Of a stretch of DNA of 16,106 nt, positions 1 through 7,151 are shown in pieces. Origin of the DNA: an uncultured beta proteobacterium (lineage in GTDB: Bacteria; Pseudomonadota; Gammaproteobacteria; Burkholderiales; SG8-39). Position 1 is the first letter of the stretch. The number at the start of each line of letters is the position of its first letter. The translations under genes and the position numbers were made by a program. The notes below the pieces were generated by a model. That model made no database searches. It was not told the origin of the DNA and saw nothing but the letters and a program-made list of their open reading frames with translations. The stretch spans positions 1-16,106 of the forward strand of contig CADEDU010000120.1 of NCBI GenBank assembly GCA_902826155.1, given 5' to 3'.

Positions 1-814
1 CGGTGGTCATGCCGCCGATCAGCAGCACCGGCGTCATGATCGGCAGCACCGCCTGCCACTTGAACAGGCGATCGCACGCGAAGAGCGAGACGATCGCGAC
101 CAACAGCACCGGCTGCGCCGGCCAGCCAAGCTTGGCCGCGAGGAACCAGGTGACAAGCGGCCAGACGATCACGACTCCCAGCTCGATCAGCGCACGGCCA
201 ATCCGCGAGGCCGAGAACTTGACGTCCGACCCCCAGCCGTTCCGGTGCGCGAAGTACGCCACCGTGATCATCATCAGCAGCGCCATCAGCACGCCTGGCA
301 GGATGCCCGCTAGGAACAACGCGCCCACCGACACGTTGGCCATCATCGCGTAGATCACGAACGGCAGGCTCGGCGGAATGATCGGCCCGAGCGTCGCGCT
401 CGCGGCCGTCACCCCCACGGCGAACTCGGTGCCGTAGCCGTGATCCTTCATCGCCTTGATCTCGACCGTACCCAGGCCCGCGGCGTCGGCGATCGCGGTG
501 CCGCTCATGCCGGCGAAGATCACCGAGCCCACCACATTCACGTGCCCCAGCCCGCCCTTCAACCAACCCACCAGCGCGAGCGCGAAGTTGTAGATGCGAT
601 TGGTGATGCCGGCGTTGTTCATCAGATTGCCGGCGAGGATGAAGAACGGCACCGCCAGCAGCGGAAAGCTGTCGATGCCGCCGATCATGCGGTGCACGAC
701 GGTGAGCGGCGGTTGGTTGCCCGAGACCAGGATGTACAACAGCGAGGCGCCCGCCATCGCGATCGCCACCGGCACGCCGCCGGCCATCAGGAACAGGAAG
801 AAGACCTTCAACAT
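1..814 (-). CDS. dctM: TRAP transporter large permease DctM, system 1 (3' end outside window)
   Basis: This is the large membrane subunit of a tripartite ATP-independent periplasmic (TRAP) transporter, which drives sodium- or proton-coupled uptake of an organic acid delivered by the periplasmic binding protein. About 271 residues are visible. The N-terminus MLKVFFLFLMAGGVPVAIAM is a hydrophobic helix with the family GVP turn. It is followed by the conserved DSFPLLAVPFFILAGNLMN segment (about residues 48-66), the FAGMSGTAIADAAGLGTVE segment and the GPIIPPSLPFVIYA motif, all typical of DctM. The family is usually about 425 residues, so roughly 155 are missing beyond the left edge. I chose the ATG at 814; its Shine-Dalgarno sequence is poor. 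An in-frame GTG at 856, preceded by GAAGGG, lies inside the REP-like element and is the alternative. It is the last visible gene of the block and is 106 bp from dctQ, an unusually wide gap for this gene pair. Confidence 0.93.
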   Translation of the reverse strand, partial: MLKVFFLFLMAGGVPVAIAMAGASLLYILVSGNQPPLTVVHRMIGGIDSFPLLAVPFFILAGNLMNNAGITNRIYNFALALVGWLKGGLGHVNVVGSVIFAGMSGTAIADAAGLGTVEIKAMKDHGYGTEFAVGVTAASATLGPIIPPSLPFVIYAMMANVSVGALFLAGILPGVLMALLMMITVAYFAHRNGWGSDVKFSASRIGRALIELGVVIVWPLVTWFLAAKLGWPAQPVLLVAIVSLFACDRLFKWQAVLPIMTPVLLIGGMTT

Positions 815-824
815 CAGCGCGGCC

Positions 825-886
825 CCGTTCGGGCTGAGCTTGTCGAAGCCCGGCACGGACCCTTCGACAAACCTGTCCCGAGTGCG
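825..886. repeat. REP-like inverted repeat between dctQ and dctM
   Basis: The left arm, 825-850, contains GGGCTGAGCTTGTCGAAG. The right arm, 861-886, contains CTTCGACAAACCTGTCCC. The inner nine bases TTGTCGAAG (840-848) and CTTCGACAA (862-870) are perfectly complementary, and the outer parts pair imperfectly around a short loop. The left arm closely resembles the GTTCGGGCTGAGCTTGTCGAA family of short palindromes that I know as dispersed intergenic repeats in many beta-, gamma- and alphaproteobacteria. It fills most of the 106-bp gap inside a transporter operon. Calling it a dispersed element rests on that resemblance; only one copy is in the window. Confidence 0.7.
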
Positions 887-920
887 GTCGACGGACCCAG
901 GGCGAATGCGTTCCGCACGA

Positions 921-1484
921 TCATCGATCTTCCATGGTCGACTCCGGCCGCTCCAGCACGCTGTAGCCGCGACGCCAGTGCATGCGTGCGACCCAGATCG
1001 AGCGCAACGTCATCGCGGCGAAGCCGAACAGCACCACCGCGTAGACGATGTTCATCGGCAGGTCGACGATTGTCATCTGGTAATTGCCCATCTTCTGCAT
1101 CATCTGCACGGTGAATGCCGTCATTGCCGCGAAGAACGCGATGCGGATCACGTCGACCAGCAGCGCCAGCGCACGCGACACCGGCTGCGGCAGGTAGCGG
1201 TAGAGCAGATCGACCTGGATGTGGTTGTTCTTCGCCACGCCGATCGATGCGCCGACGAACACCACGCCGATCAGCAGATAGCGCGCGATCTCCTCGGTCC
1301 AGCTCGCCGAGTTGTTGAGGAAGTAGCGGGTGAAGAACTGCGTGAACACCACGCCGGCCAGCGCCCAGAACAACGCGAGCGCCACCCACGCCTCGATCGG
1401 CGTCTTCGACAGATCAACCGCTTCGTCGACGGCGTGGAATTCGCCGTCGTCGCCCATCACCTTCGGGCCAGCGTGGACGTCCAT
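921..1484 (-). CDS. dctQ: TRAP transporter small permease DctQ, system 1
   Basis: This is the small four-helix membrane subunit that pairs with DctM in the TRAP transporter. The 187-residue product is a normal length for DctQ. After a polar N-terminal stretch it has a hydrophobic helix (WVALALFWALAGVVFTQFFTR) followed by SASWTEEIARYLLIGVVFVG. The W-x-E-E-x-[AS]-R-Y signature of DctQ proteins is clear in that second segment. Next come a KNNHIQVDLLYRYLP loop, as in family members, and two more helices. The reading frame stays open far upstream into dctP, but ATG 1484 is the natural start, 10 bp after the dctP stop, with AGGA close in front; ATG 1457 is an alternative. Close spacing indicates cotranscription with dctP. 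Confidence 0.92.
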   Translation of the reverse strand: MDVHAGPKVMGDDGEFHAVDEAVDLSKTPIEAWVALALFWALAGVVFTQFFTRYFLNNSASWTEEIARYLLIGVVFVGASIGVAKNNHIQVDLLYRYLPQPVSRALALLVDVIRIAFFAAMTAFTVQMMQKMGNYQMTIVDLPMNIVYAVVLFGFAAMTLRSIWVARMHWRRGYSVLERPESTMEDR

Positions 1485-1494
1485 GGTTCCTGCA

Positions 1495-2523
1495 TCACTT
1501 GATCGCGACGATGCGGTCGTAGTCCTTGCGGTTGAAGCCCATGCTCTCGACGCTCTTGGCCTTGAGCACCGCATCGACGAAGCTCTGGCGGTTGACCGTG
1601 TGCACGCCCAGCCCCTTCTTCTTGAACTCGTCGACCAGTTCCGCCTCGCGCTTCTTGATCTGGGCGGTGGCACGCGCCGCGGCCTCGAGCGCGACGTCGG
1701 AGAAGATCTTCTTGTCCGCATCGCTCAACTTGCTCCACACGTGCGGCGCGACCTGCGTGGTCAGGCCATCGACGATATGGCCGGTCATCATGATGTGCTT
1801 CTGCACTTCGTAGAATTTCTTCGCCTCGATGGTGGTGAGCGGGTTCTCCTGCGCTTCGACCGTGCCGTTCTGCAGCGCGAGGTAGACCTCGGCGAAGGCG
1901 ATCGGCGTCGGGTTCGCGCCGCACGCTTCTGGCGTAGCGCGGTAGCTGGGCACGTCGGGCACGCGGATCTTGATGCCCTTCATGCCGCTGCAATCGGTAA
2001 ACGCCTTCTGCGCGGTGGTGTGACGCGCGCCGTAGTAGGTGTAGGCGAGGATCTGAATGCCGGTCTTGGCGCGATAACCGTCGATCATCTCCTTGAACAC
2101 GTCGCTCTTGCTGTAGGCGAGCAAATGGTCGGCGTCGCGGAAGATGAACGGATAGTAGGCGATGCCAATCCGCGGGAAGCTACGGGCAGCGAAGCTCGGC
2201 CCCGAAATGATCATGTCGACCGTGCCCAGCGTCATGCCCTGGTTGATGTCGGTCTCCTTGCCGAGCGAACTCGCCGGGAAGACCTGGATGTCAAACTTGC
2301 CGTTGGTGCGCTTCTTGATCTGATCGGCGGCCCACACGCTTTCGGTGTGATACGGCTCGCTGGTCTCGTACACATGCGCCCACTTGAGCTTGGTTTGCGC
2401 AAATGCCGGTGCCGCCAGCATCGCGGCCGGGATCAGCGCTGCGGCCACCAGCCCTTTCAGGGTCTGTCGTTTCATCGCGGATTTCATCGCGCGTTTCACT
2501 ACGGGGTTCGTCACGGGTTTCAT
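1495..2523 (-). CDS. dctP: TRAP transporter periplasmic solute-binding protein DctP, system 1
   Basis: This periplasmic receptor captures the substrate and passes it to DctQM. The 342-residue precursor has a Sec signal peptide: basic residues up to about 23, a hydrophobic core, and AFA before Gln43 as the likely cleavage site. Family landmarks include GKETDINQGMTLGTVDMI (about 88-105), KIRVP at 184-188, whose Arg187 is the conserved carboxylate-binding arginine, and TPIAFAEVYLALQNGTVEAQ followed by ENP (206-228). The start at 2523 is well supported by GAGGAG seven bases upstream. The N-terminus carries three in-frame Met-Lys pairs, so shorter starts exist but lack that ribosome site. The idnD-like gene ends 59 bp upstream. 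Linkage to mannonate-pathway genes suggests a sugar-acid ligand such as L-gulonate, D-mannonate or a hexuronate; this is inferred from context only. Confidence 0.94.
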   Translation of the reverse strand: MKPVTNPVVKRAMKSAMKRQTLKGLVAAALIPAAMLAAPAFAQTKLKWAHVYETSEPYHTESVWAADQIKKRTNGKFDIQVFPASSLGKETDINQGMTLGTVDMIISGPSFAARSFPRIGIAYYPFIFRDADHLLAYSKSDVFKEMIDGYRAKTGIQILAYTYYGARHTTAQKAFTDCSGMKGIKIRVPDVPSYRATPEACGANPTPIAFAEVYLALQNGTVEAQENPLTTIEAKKFYEVQKHIMMTGHIVDGLTTQVAPHVWSKLSDADKKIFSDVALEAAARATAQIKKREAELVDEFKKKGLGVHTVNRQSFVDAVLKAKSVESMGFNRKDYDRIVAIK

Positions 2524-2582
2524 GGTTTATCTCCTCGTTCTACGGGGGAATCGAACTTCGGTGGATGCGTTCGCCGAATGGG

Positions 2583-3620
2583 TCAATCGGTCACGAGTTG
2601 AACCTTGGTGCTGCGCCCGCGATCCAGTGCCAACTCGAACGCCTCGAGCGAGCGCGAGATCGGAAACTGCGCGCTGATCAGCGGACGCACGTCGACCCGG
2701 CGCGAGCGGATCGCCTGCACCGCCCAGTCGAACTCCTGATGCGCGCGAAACGCACCGCGATAGTCCAGTTCGCGCGCCATGATGTCGTTGGCCGGGAAAG
2801 GCACCTCGGGCGGAAGCGTACCCACCTGCACGATGCGCCCGCCACGCCGGGTCGCCTTCAGACACGTGCCCAGTGCCGCGGGACTGCCGGCGCACTCCAG
2901 ACTTACGTCGGCCAGATCGGCAAGCTCGGCGGGTGCGGTCTGATCGCTCCGAATGGTGCGGTCGGCGCCGACCGCCTTGGCCATCGCAAGCGCTCTATCG
3001 TTGATGTCGCACACGATCACGTGCGCGGCGCCTGCCAGCCGCGCTGCCAGCACGCTCATGCAGCCGATGGTGCCCCCGCCGGTGACGAGCACGGTTTCGC
3101 CCAGCACCGGGCCGGCGCGGTGAATCGCATGCAGGCCGATCGACAACGGCTCGGCGCAGGCGATCTCGCCGAGCGTGACCTGCTCCTCGGTGATCGGTGT
3201 GAGCTGCGCCTGCCCCATCACGAAGCGTTCGCGGAACATGCCCTGCGCGTGGGGAAAGACACTGGCCGATCCGAGAAAGAACATGTGCCGGCACAGATTG
3301 CCGCGGCCGGCGCGACAGTAGTCGCAGCGCCCGCACGGATGCGATGGATTGATCGCGACCTTCTGTCCGGGCGCGACACGCGTTACCTCTGCGCCGACGG
3401 CATCGACCACGCCGGAGGCCTCATGGCCCGGGATCAGCGGTTCGCGCACGACGAACGCGCCGACCCGGCCGTCCTTGAAATAGTGCAGGTCCGATCCGCA
3501 GATGCCGCCTGCGCCCAGGCGCAGCAGCACGTCGTGCGGCCCCAGCTGACCGGCGGGGCGCGGGGTCTCGTCCTGCAGGCGCAGATCGCGCGCGCCGTGG
3601 ATGATGCAAGCCAGCGACAT
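2583..3620 (-). CDS. idnD: Zinc-dependent polyol/aldonate dehydrogenase, L-idonate/L-gulonate 5-dehydrogenase type
   Basis: This is a 345-residue medium-chain NAD(P)-dependent dehydrogenase. The catalytic zinc ligands are visible as Cys41 (GICGSDLHYF) and His66-Glu67 (PGHE). Structural zinc cysteines are Cys96, Cys99, Cys102 and Cys110. The nucleotide-binding glycine motif GGGTIG is at 181-186. The segment GGICGSDLHYFKDGRVGAF is very like L-idonate 5-dehydrogenases. Such enzymes oxidise C5 of L-idonate or, in related members, L-gulonate. L-gulonate would give D-fructuronate, exactly the substrate of the UxuB encoded nearby, so I favour the L-gulonate activity; sequence alone cannot separate the two. 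ATG 3620 has AGGA six bases upstream and begins the expected family N-terminus. The regulator gene stops 19 bp upstream, implying cotranscription. Confidence 0.85.
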   Translation of the reverse strand: MSLACIIHGARDLRLQDETPRPAGQLGPHDVLLRLGAGGICGSDLHYFKDGRVGAFVVREPLIPGHEASGVVDAVGAEVTRVAPGQKVAINPSHPCGRCDYCRAGRGNLCRHMFFLGSASVFPHAQGMFRERFVMGQAQLTPITEEQVTLGEIACAEPLSIGLHAIHRAGPVLGETVLVTGGGTIGCMSVLAARLAGAAHVIVCDINDRALAMAKAVGADRTIRSDQTAPAELADLADVSLECAGSPAALGTCLKATRRGGRIVQVGTLPPEVPFPANDIMARELDYRGAFRAHQEFDWAVQAIRSRRVDVRPLISAQFPISRSLEAFELALDRGRSTKVQLVTD

Positions 3621-3639
3621 GGGGTGTCCTCGTTCGGAT

Positions 3640-4419
3640 TCAGGCGAGCGCTCGCGCAGCGGCAGCGCGGCGTGTGAGCGCGGGTTTCGATGGGGTTCGC
3701 GATACAGATGGCGCGCGACGTTCGAGCGCCGGCCAGGCATCGGCAAAGCGCTCCTGCGAGTGCTGCAAGTGGGCATGCATCGCTGCGCGCGCGGCCCGTG
3801 GTTTGCGCGAGGCGATCGCGCTGATCACGGCACGATGCTCGGCGATGGCCTTGCGCCAGCTCTTCTCGTTCTCGAAGTGCTGACCCATCTGCTCGAACAG
3901 CGGATTGTTGCGCTCGTCGAACAGCTCGCCGATCGTGCGCAGGAGCGGTCCGTTGCCGGCGATCTCGGCCACGCGCATGTGAAACAGCCGGTCGCCGCGA
4001 ATCGGCATGGTGCCGCCGGCGAGTTCAGCGTCCATCAGCTGCAGCGCCTCGCGCAGTCCGGCGATGTGCGCTCGCGTCGCGCGGCTGGCCGCCAGCGCCG
4101 CCAGCTCGCACTCGATGAGCTGACGCGCACGGATGATCTCGAACGGGCCGAACGTATTTGGTGCCAGCCGCTTGGCACCCACGGGCTGCCGTGTGAGCAC
4201 ATGCACGCCCGAACCCGGCCGCACTTCGACCAGACCTTCCACCTCCAGTGCGATCAGGGCTTCGCGGACCGACGGCCTCGACACGCCAAGTTGCACCGCC
4301 AGGTCGCGCTCGGCGGGCAGGCGGGCGCCAAGGGCGAACTCGCCGCTCTTGATGAGCGAGCGCAACTGGTCGGCGATCTGCCGGTAGAGGCGGCGCGGTT
4401 CGACAGCTTGGAGAGGCAT
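3640..4419 (-). CDS. GntR-family transcriptional regulator, FadR/FCD subfamily
   Basis: This 259-residue DNA-binding regulator probably responds to a sugar-acid intermediate. The winged helix occupies about residues 9-74, with the GntR core LPAERDLAVQLGVSRPSVRE followed by ALIALEVEGLVEVRPGSGVHV. The C-terminal helical FCD ligand domain spans about 90-225. Asp143, His147, His195 and His217 fit the metal-binding set of FCD domains. The tail after about 230 is Arg/Ala-rich and probably disordered. The closest functional analogues are UxuR/ExuR- and LldR-like regulators, which are often repressors relieved by a carboxylated ligand. ATG 4419 lacks a good Shine-Dalgarno but gives the expected N-terminus. 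The perfect palindrome 75 bp upstream has the core expected for this subfamily, so autoregulation is likely. Confidence 0.93.
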   Translation of the reverse strand: MPLQAVEPRRLYRQIADQLRSLIKSGEFALGARLPAERDLAVQLGVSRPSVREALIALEVEGLVEVRPGSGVHVLTRQPVGAKRLAPNTFGPFEIIRARQLIECELAALAASRATRAHIAGLREALQLMDAELAGGTMPIRGDRLFHMRVAEIAGNGPLLRTIGELFDERNNPLFEQMGQHFENEKSWRKAIAEHRAVISAIASRKPRAARAAMHAHLQHSQERFADAWPALERRAPSVSRTPSKPALTRRAAAARALA

Positions 4420-4493
4420 CGGTGAAGTGTTGGGGTCTCGGGTGTCGTCAGCCCAGGCCTGGAAGTCCGGCAGCGGAAAGTGGGCCGCAACGT

Positions 4494-4522
4494 GCGGTCA
4501 AGTGGTCAGACCACTTGACCGC
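4494..4522. promoter_or_regulatory. Perfect 29-bp palindromic operator, probable FadR-type site
   Basis: Two perfect 14-base arms, GCGGTCAAGTGGTC and its reverse complement, flank a single central A at 4508. The core TGGTCAGACCA (4503-4513) fits the TGGTnnnACCA type of operator used by FadR-subfamily GntR proteins. The site lies between kdgK and the regulator gene, immediately downstream of a TATGAT -10 box, so binding should block initiation. The inferred targets are the regulator itself and the downstream dehydrogenase and TRAP genes. Confidence 0.85.
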
Positions 4523-4523
4523 G

Positions 4524-4529
4524 ATCATA
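4524..4529 (-). promoter_or_regulatory. Putative -10 box (TATGAT) for the regulator-dehydrogenase-TRAP block
   Basis: Read on the minus strand this is TATGAT, one mismatch from the sigma-70 -10 consensus, in otherwise GC-rich DNA. It lies one base before the palindromic operator, so the start site would fall inside the operator. No strong -35 is present; the best candidates at 16-18 bp spacing (around TGTTCT/GTTCTT) are weak. A weak -35 would be compatible with an activated or extended-context promoter. Confidence 0.5.
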
Positions 4530-4564
4530 GCCGGGTGAGGCCGCAAAGAACAGCCGCGTCGACT

Positions 4565-5506
4565 TCAGAGCCCCGCTTCGCGAAGCTCGGCGCGCGTGGG
4601 CAGCCCCTCGGTGTCGCCGCGCACCTGCACGGCGCGCGCTCCGATCCACGCGCCGCGACGCACTGCATCGTGTACGGCGAGCCCCTCGAGCAATCCACTG
4701 ATCAGCCCCACAGCGAATCCATCGCCCGCGCCGACCGTGTCCACCACCCGCTGTACCGGGAACGCGGGGATGTGGCCGCATCCGGCCTCGCCGTCGTACC
4801 ACGCGCCAACGGCGCCGAGCTTCACCACGACCAGCCGGGCGCCGCGCTCGCGATAGAAGCGTGCGATCGCCTGAGGATCTGCCTGACCCGTTAGCTGCCG
4901 GCCCTCCTCCACACCGGGCAGAACCCAATCAGCGAGCGACGCGAGATCGTTGATCGTGCCGCGCATCGCCTCGGCCGAAGGCCACAATGCCGGGCGCAAG
5001 TTCGGGTCGAAGCTGATCGTGCGGCCCGCCGCACGGGCGCACGCGGCGGCGGCCCGCACCGCGCCAAGCGTGGCCGGTGTCAACGCGGGGAAGATGCCGG
5101 TGAGATGCAGATGGCGGGCGCCAGCGAGGCGGCTCAGATCGAGTTCCACCGCCGCAAGCGTGCTGGCTGCCGAGCCGCGGCGGTGATATTCGATCGGCGG
5201 ATCGCTGCCGTCGTCGACGCGTCCCTTGAACATGAAGCCGGTGCGCGCGCCTGGCACCATCTGCACCTGCGTGCAATCGATTCCCTCGGCACGGAAACTG
5301 TCCAGCAGATAACGCCCCATCGAATCGTCGCCCAACTTGCTGATCCAGCAGACGTTCAACCCCAGTCGCGCGAGCCCGACCGCGACGTTGGTCTCGGCGC
5401 CCGCGGTGCGCTTCTCGAATTGCCGAACGGTGTGCAGCGGACCCGACTTGCCCGCGACGAACAGGGCCATTGCCTCGCCGAGCGTGACGACGTCGAGCGC
5501 GCTCAC
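4565..5506 (-). CDS. kdgK: 2-keto-3-deoxygluconate kinase (PfkB family)
   Basis: This is a ribokinase/PfkB sugar kinase of 313 residues that phosphorylates 2-keto-3-deoxy-D-gluconate (KDG) to KDPG using ATP, feeding the Entner-Doudoroff pathway. The first PfkB signature is at 36-40 (GAETN) followed by VAVGLARLG. The second is DTVGAGDGFA at 256-265, with the anion-hole glycines and catalytic base Asp262. The N-terminal LDVVTLGEAMALF and the substrate-lid region around GSAAS also fit KDG kinases. The start is a GTG at 5506 with GGAG eight bases upstream. It follows uxuB by 36 bp and is therefore probably cotranscribed with manD and uxuB. Identity as KDG kinase rather than another PfkB sugar kinase relies partly on these neighbours. 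Confidence 0.9.
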   Translation of the reverse strand: MSALDVVTLGEAMALFVAGKSGPLHTVRQFEKRTAGAETNVAVGLARLGLNVCWISKLGDDSMGRYLLDSFRAEGIDCTQVQMVPGARTGFMFKGRVDDGSDPPIEYHRRGSAASTLAAVELDLSRLAGARHLHLTGIFPALTPATLGAVRAAAACARAAGRTISFDPNLRPALWPSAEAMRGTINDLASLADWVLPGVEEGRQLTGQADPQAIARFYRERGARLVVVKLGAVGAWYDGEAGCGHIPAFPVQRVVDTVGAGDGFAVGLISGLLEGLAVHDAVRRGAWIGARAVQVRGDTEGLPTRAELREAGL

Positions 5507-5542
5507 GCGGGCGACTCCGGCGTCACGAGAAGGACGCCAGCG

Positions 5543-7075
5543 TCATGCGAAAGATTCCAGCGTCGCCGCGACGCCGCGCTCGCGCAGGCTGCGCAGCGCC
5601 GGGGTGATCACCTCGACCAGCGCCGCGCTGCCAGCAAGCTCGCCGAACACCGGCTTGAACGCGGCGAGCATCGCCACTTCGTCGCGCAGGTCTGCGCACT
5701 TCGCAGCGCGCGCACACAGCGCACCGAGCTCAGCGGCCATCGGATCATCGATCGCATACACCTGCCCCGTCTCGTCGCGCCCGCGCAGATAGTGCAGCCA
5801 TGCAGCCAGTGCCATCGCGATGCGCGGTGAGGCTTTGCCCGCCGCCATGCGATCACGCAGTGGCACGGTCAGTCGCTGCGGCAGCTTCTGCGAGCCGTCC
5901 ATCGCGATTTGCTGCGTGCGGTGCGCGATCGCCGGATTGGACCAGCGCGCATGAAGTTGCGATCGATACGCAGCGAGGTCGAATCCAGGGAGCGCGGGCA
6001 AGGTCGGCTCCAACTCGTCGCGCATCAGGCCATCGACGAAGCGGCGCAGCGCCGGCTCGGCAACGGCCCTATCCACTGTATTCCAGCCCGCCATGGCTCC
6101 CAGATACGCGATCGCGGAATGGCAGCCATTGACCATGCGCAGCTTGAGCGTTTCCCACGGTGCGGCGTCGGGCACGAATCGCACGCCGGGCTGCCGCGTC
6201 CACTCGGGACGGCCGGCGACGAAGTGATCTTCGACCGCCCAATCGAGGAACGCTTCGGCCGCGACCGGCCACGCGTCGTCAACGCCGAGCGCACGCGCAA
6301 CGCTCGCGCGTACCGGATCGGTCGTGCGCGGGACGATGCGATCGACCATGCTGCACGGGAAGCTGCAGGTCGTCTCGATCCAGCGTGCGAGCGACGTATC
6401 GATCGCGTTCGCCATGGCCAGCACGAGCGCGCGCAGCGCCGACCCGTTCGCCGGCAGGTTGTCGAGCGACAGCAGCGTGAGCCCGGGCAGACCTGCTGCG
6501 CGTCGGCGCGCCAAGCCATGCACGATGAATCCTGCCGCGCTGCGCGGAGCGGCCGCGCTGCCTGGGACGCCCGCTCCGCGGGGCACGTCCGCAACGCGCA
6601 GATCATGCGCATGCTCCGGCAGATCGAGCCTGGGCTCGCGGGTCGCCGGATCGAGGCCGTAGCCTTTCTCGGTGATGGTCAGACTGACAATCCGCGCCGC
6701 CGGCGCAGCGATGGCATCGAGCACCGCGCCCGGCTGCTCAGGCGCAACGAGCAGGCGTGTCACGCATCCCATGACCTGGAATCGTTCATCGATCCCGCCG
6801 CTCGCGCCCGCATCGCGCACCGCGACGGTGTACAGGCCGTCCTGCGGCGCGAGTGCATCGCGCGTATCGGGCTGACGCATCGACACTCCGACGATGCCAA
6901 AGCGGGTTTCGCCATCGGCTGCGATCGCCGCTTCGGTCGCGACCGCGAGATGCGCCCGCATGAACGCGCCGATACCCAGATGGACGATGCCGGGCTGCAG
7001 CGCGGCGCGGTCGTAGCGCGGGCGCACGACGGCATCAGGCAGTTGCGCGAGCGTGGCGTTCGAGAGTCTTGGCAT
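5543..7075 (-). CDS. uxuB: D-mannonate oxidoreductase / fructuronate reductase (mannitol dehydrogenase family)
   Basis: This 510-residue long-chain dehydrogenase should reduce D-fructuronate to D-mannonate with NADH. The N-terminal nucleotide-binding motif GIVHLGIGAFMRAH (29-42) matches the family GxGxFxRAH pattern, with Met where His is common. Further landmarks are SLTITEKGY (131-139), LLSLDNLPANG (201-211) and MVDRIVPRT (243-251), the mannitol dehydrogenase signature region. The catalytic segment LKLRMVNGCHS (310-320) contains Lys311, Asn316 and His319. A short Pro/Ala-rich loop at about 165-180 is somewhat expanded. I chose ATG 7075, which has AGGA eight bases upstream, over an upstream GTG at 7108. 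Altronate or mannitol activity is possible for the family, but the adjoining mannonate dehydratase makes mannonate the best assignment. Confidence 0.9.
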   Translation of the reverse strand: MPRLSNATLAQLPDAVVRPRYDRAALQPGIVHLGIGAFMRAHLAVATEAAIAADGETRFGIVGVSMRQPDTRDALAPQDGLYTVAVRDAGASGGIDERFQVMGCVTRLLVAPEQPGAVLDAIAAPAARIVSLTITEKGYGLDPATREPRLDLPEHAHDLRVADVPRGAGVPGSAAAPRSAAGFIVHGLARRRAAGLPGLTLLSLDNLPANGSALRALVLAMANAIDTSLARWIETTCSFPCSMVDRIVPRTTDPVRASVARALGVDDAWPVAAEAFLDWAVEDHFVAGRPEWTRQPGVRFVPDAAPWETLKLRMVNGCHSAIAYLGAMAGWNTVDRAVAEPALRRFVDGLMRDELEPTLPALPGFDLAAYRSQLHARWSNPAIAHRTQQIAMDGSQKLPQRLTVPLRDRMAAGKASPRIAMALAAWLHYLRGRDETGQVYAIDDPMAAELGALCARAAKCADLRDEVAMLAAFKPVFGELAGSAALVEVITPALRSLRERGVAATLESFA

Positions 7076-7151
7076 GGGATCGTTCCTGGCTCGGTTTGTC
7101 GATGGCACGCAAATGATTGTTCAGCCGCGCGACAGATCAGCCACGGCACTA

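Noticed and set aside
1485..1721. N-terminal extension of system 1 DctQ into dctP
   Set aside because: The added residues are Arg/Ser-rich noise from the overlapping dctP frame; the DctQ-like sequence begins at ATG 1484.
2524..2582. Weak stem (TTCGG and CCGAA) between the idnD-like gene and dctP as a terminator
   Set aside because: Only five pairs with a long loop and no U-tract; the genes are close and probably cotranscribed.
2403..3677. A 424-codon plus-strand frame opposite the idnD-like gene
   Set aside because: Arg/Ala/His-rich composition with no domain. The opposite strand carries a dehydrogenase with all zinc ligands.
7076..7108. GTG start giving uxuB an 11-residue longer N-terminus
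   Set aside because: ATG 7075 has a properly spaced AGGA, which lies inside the proposed extension.
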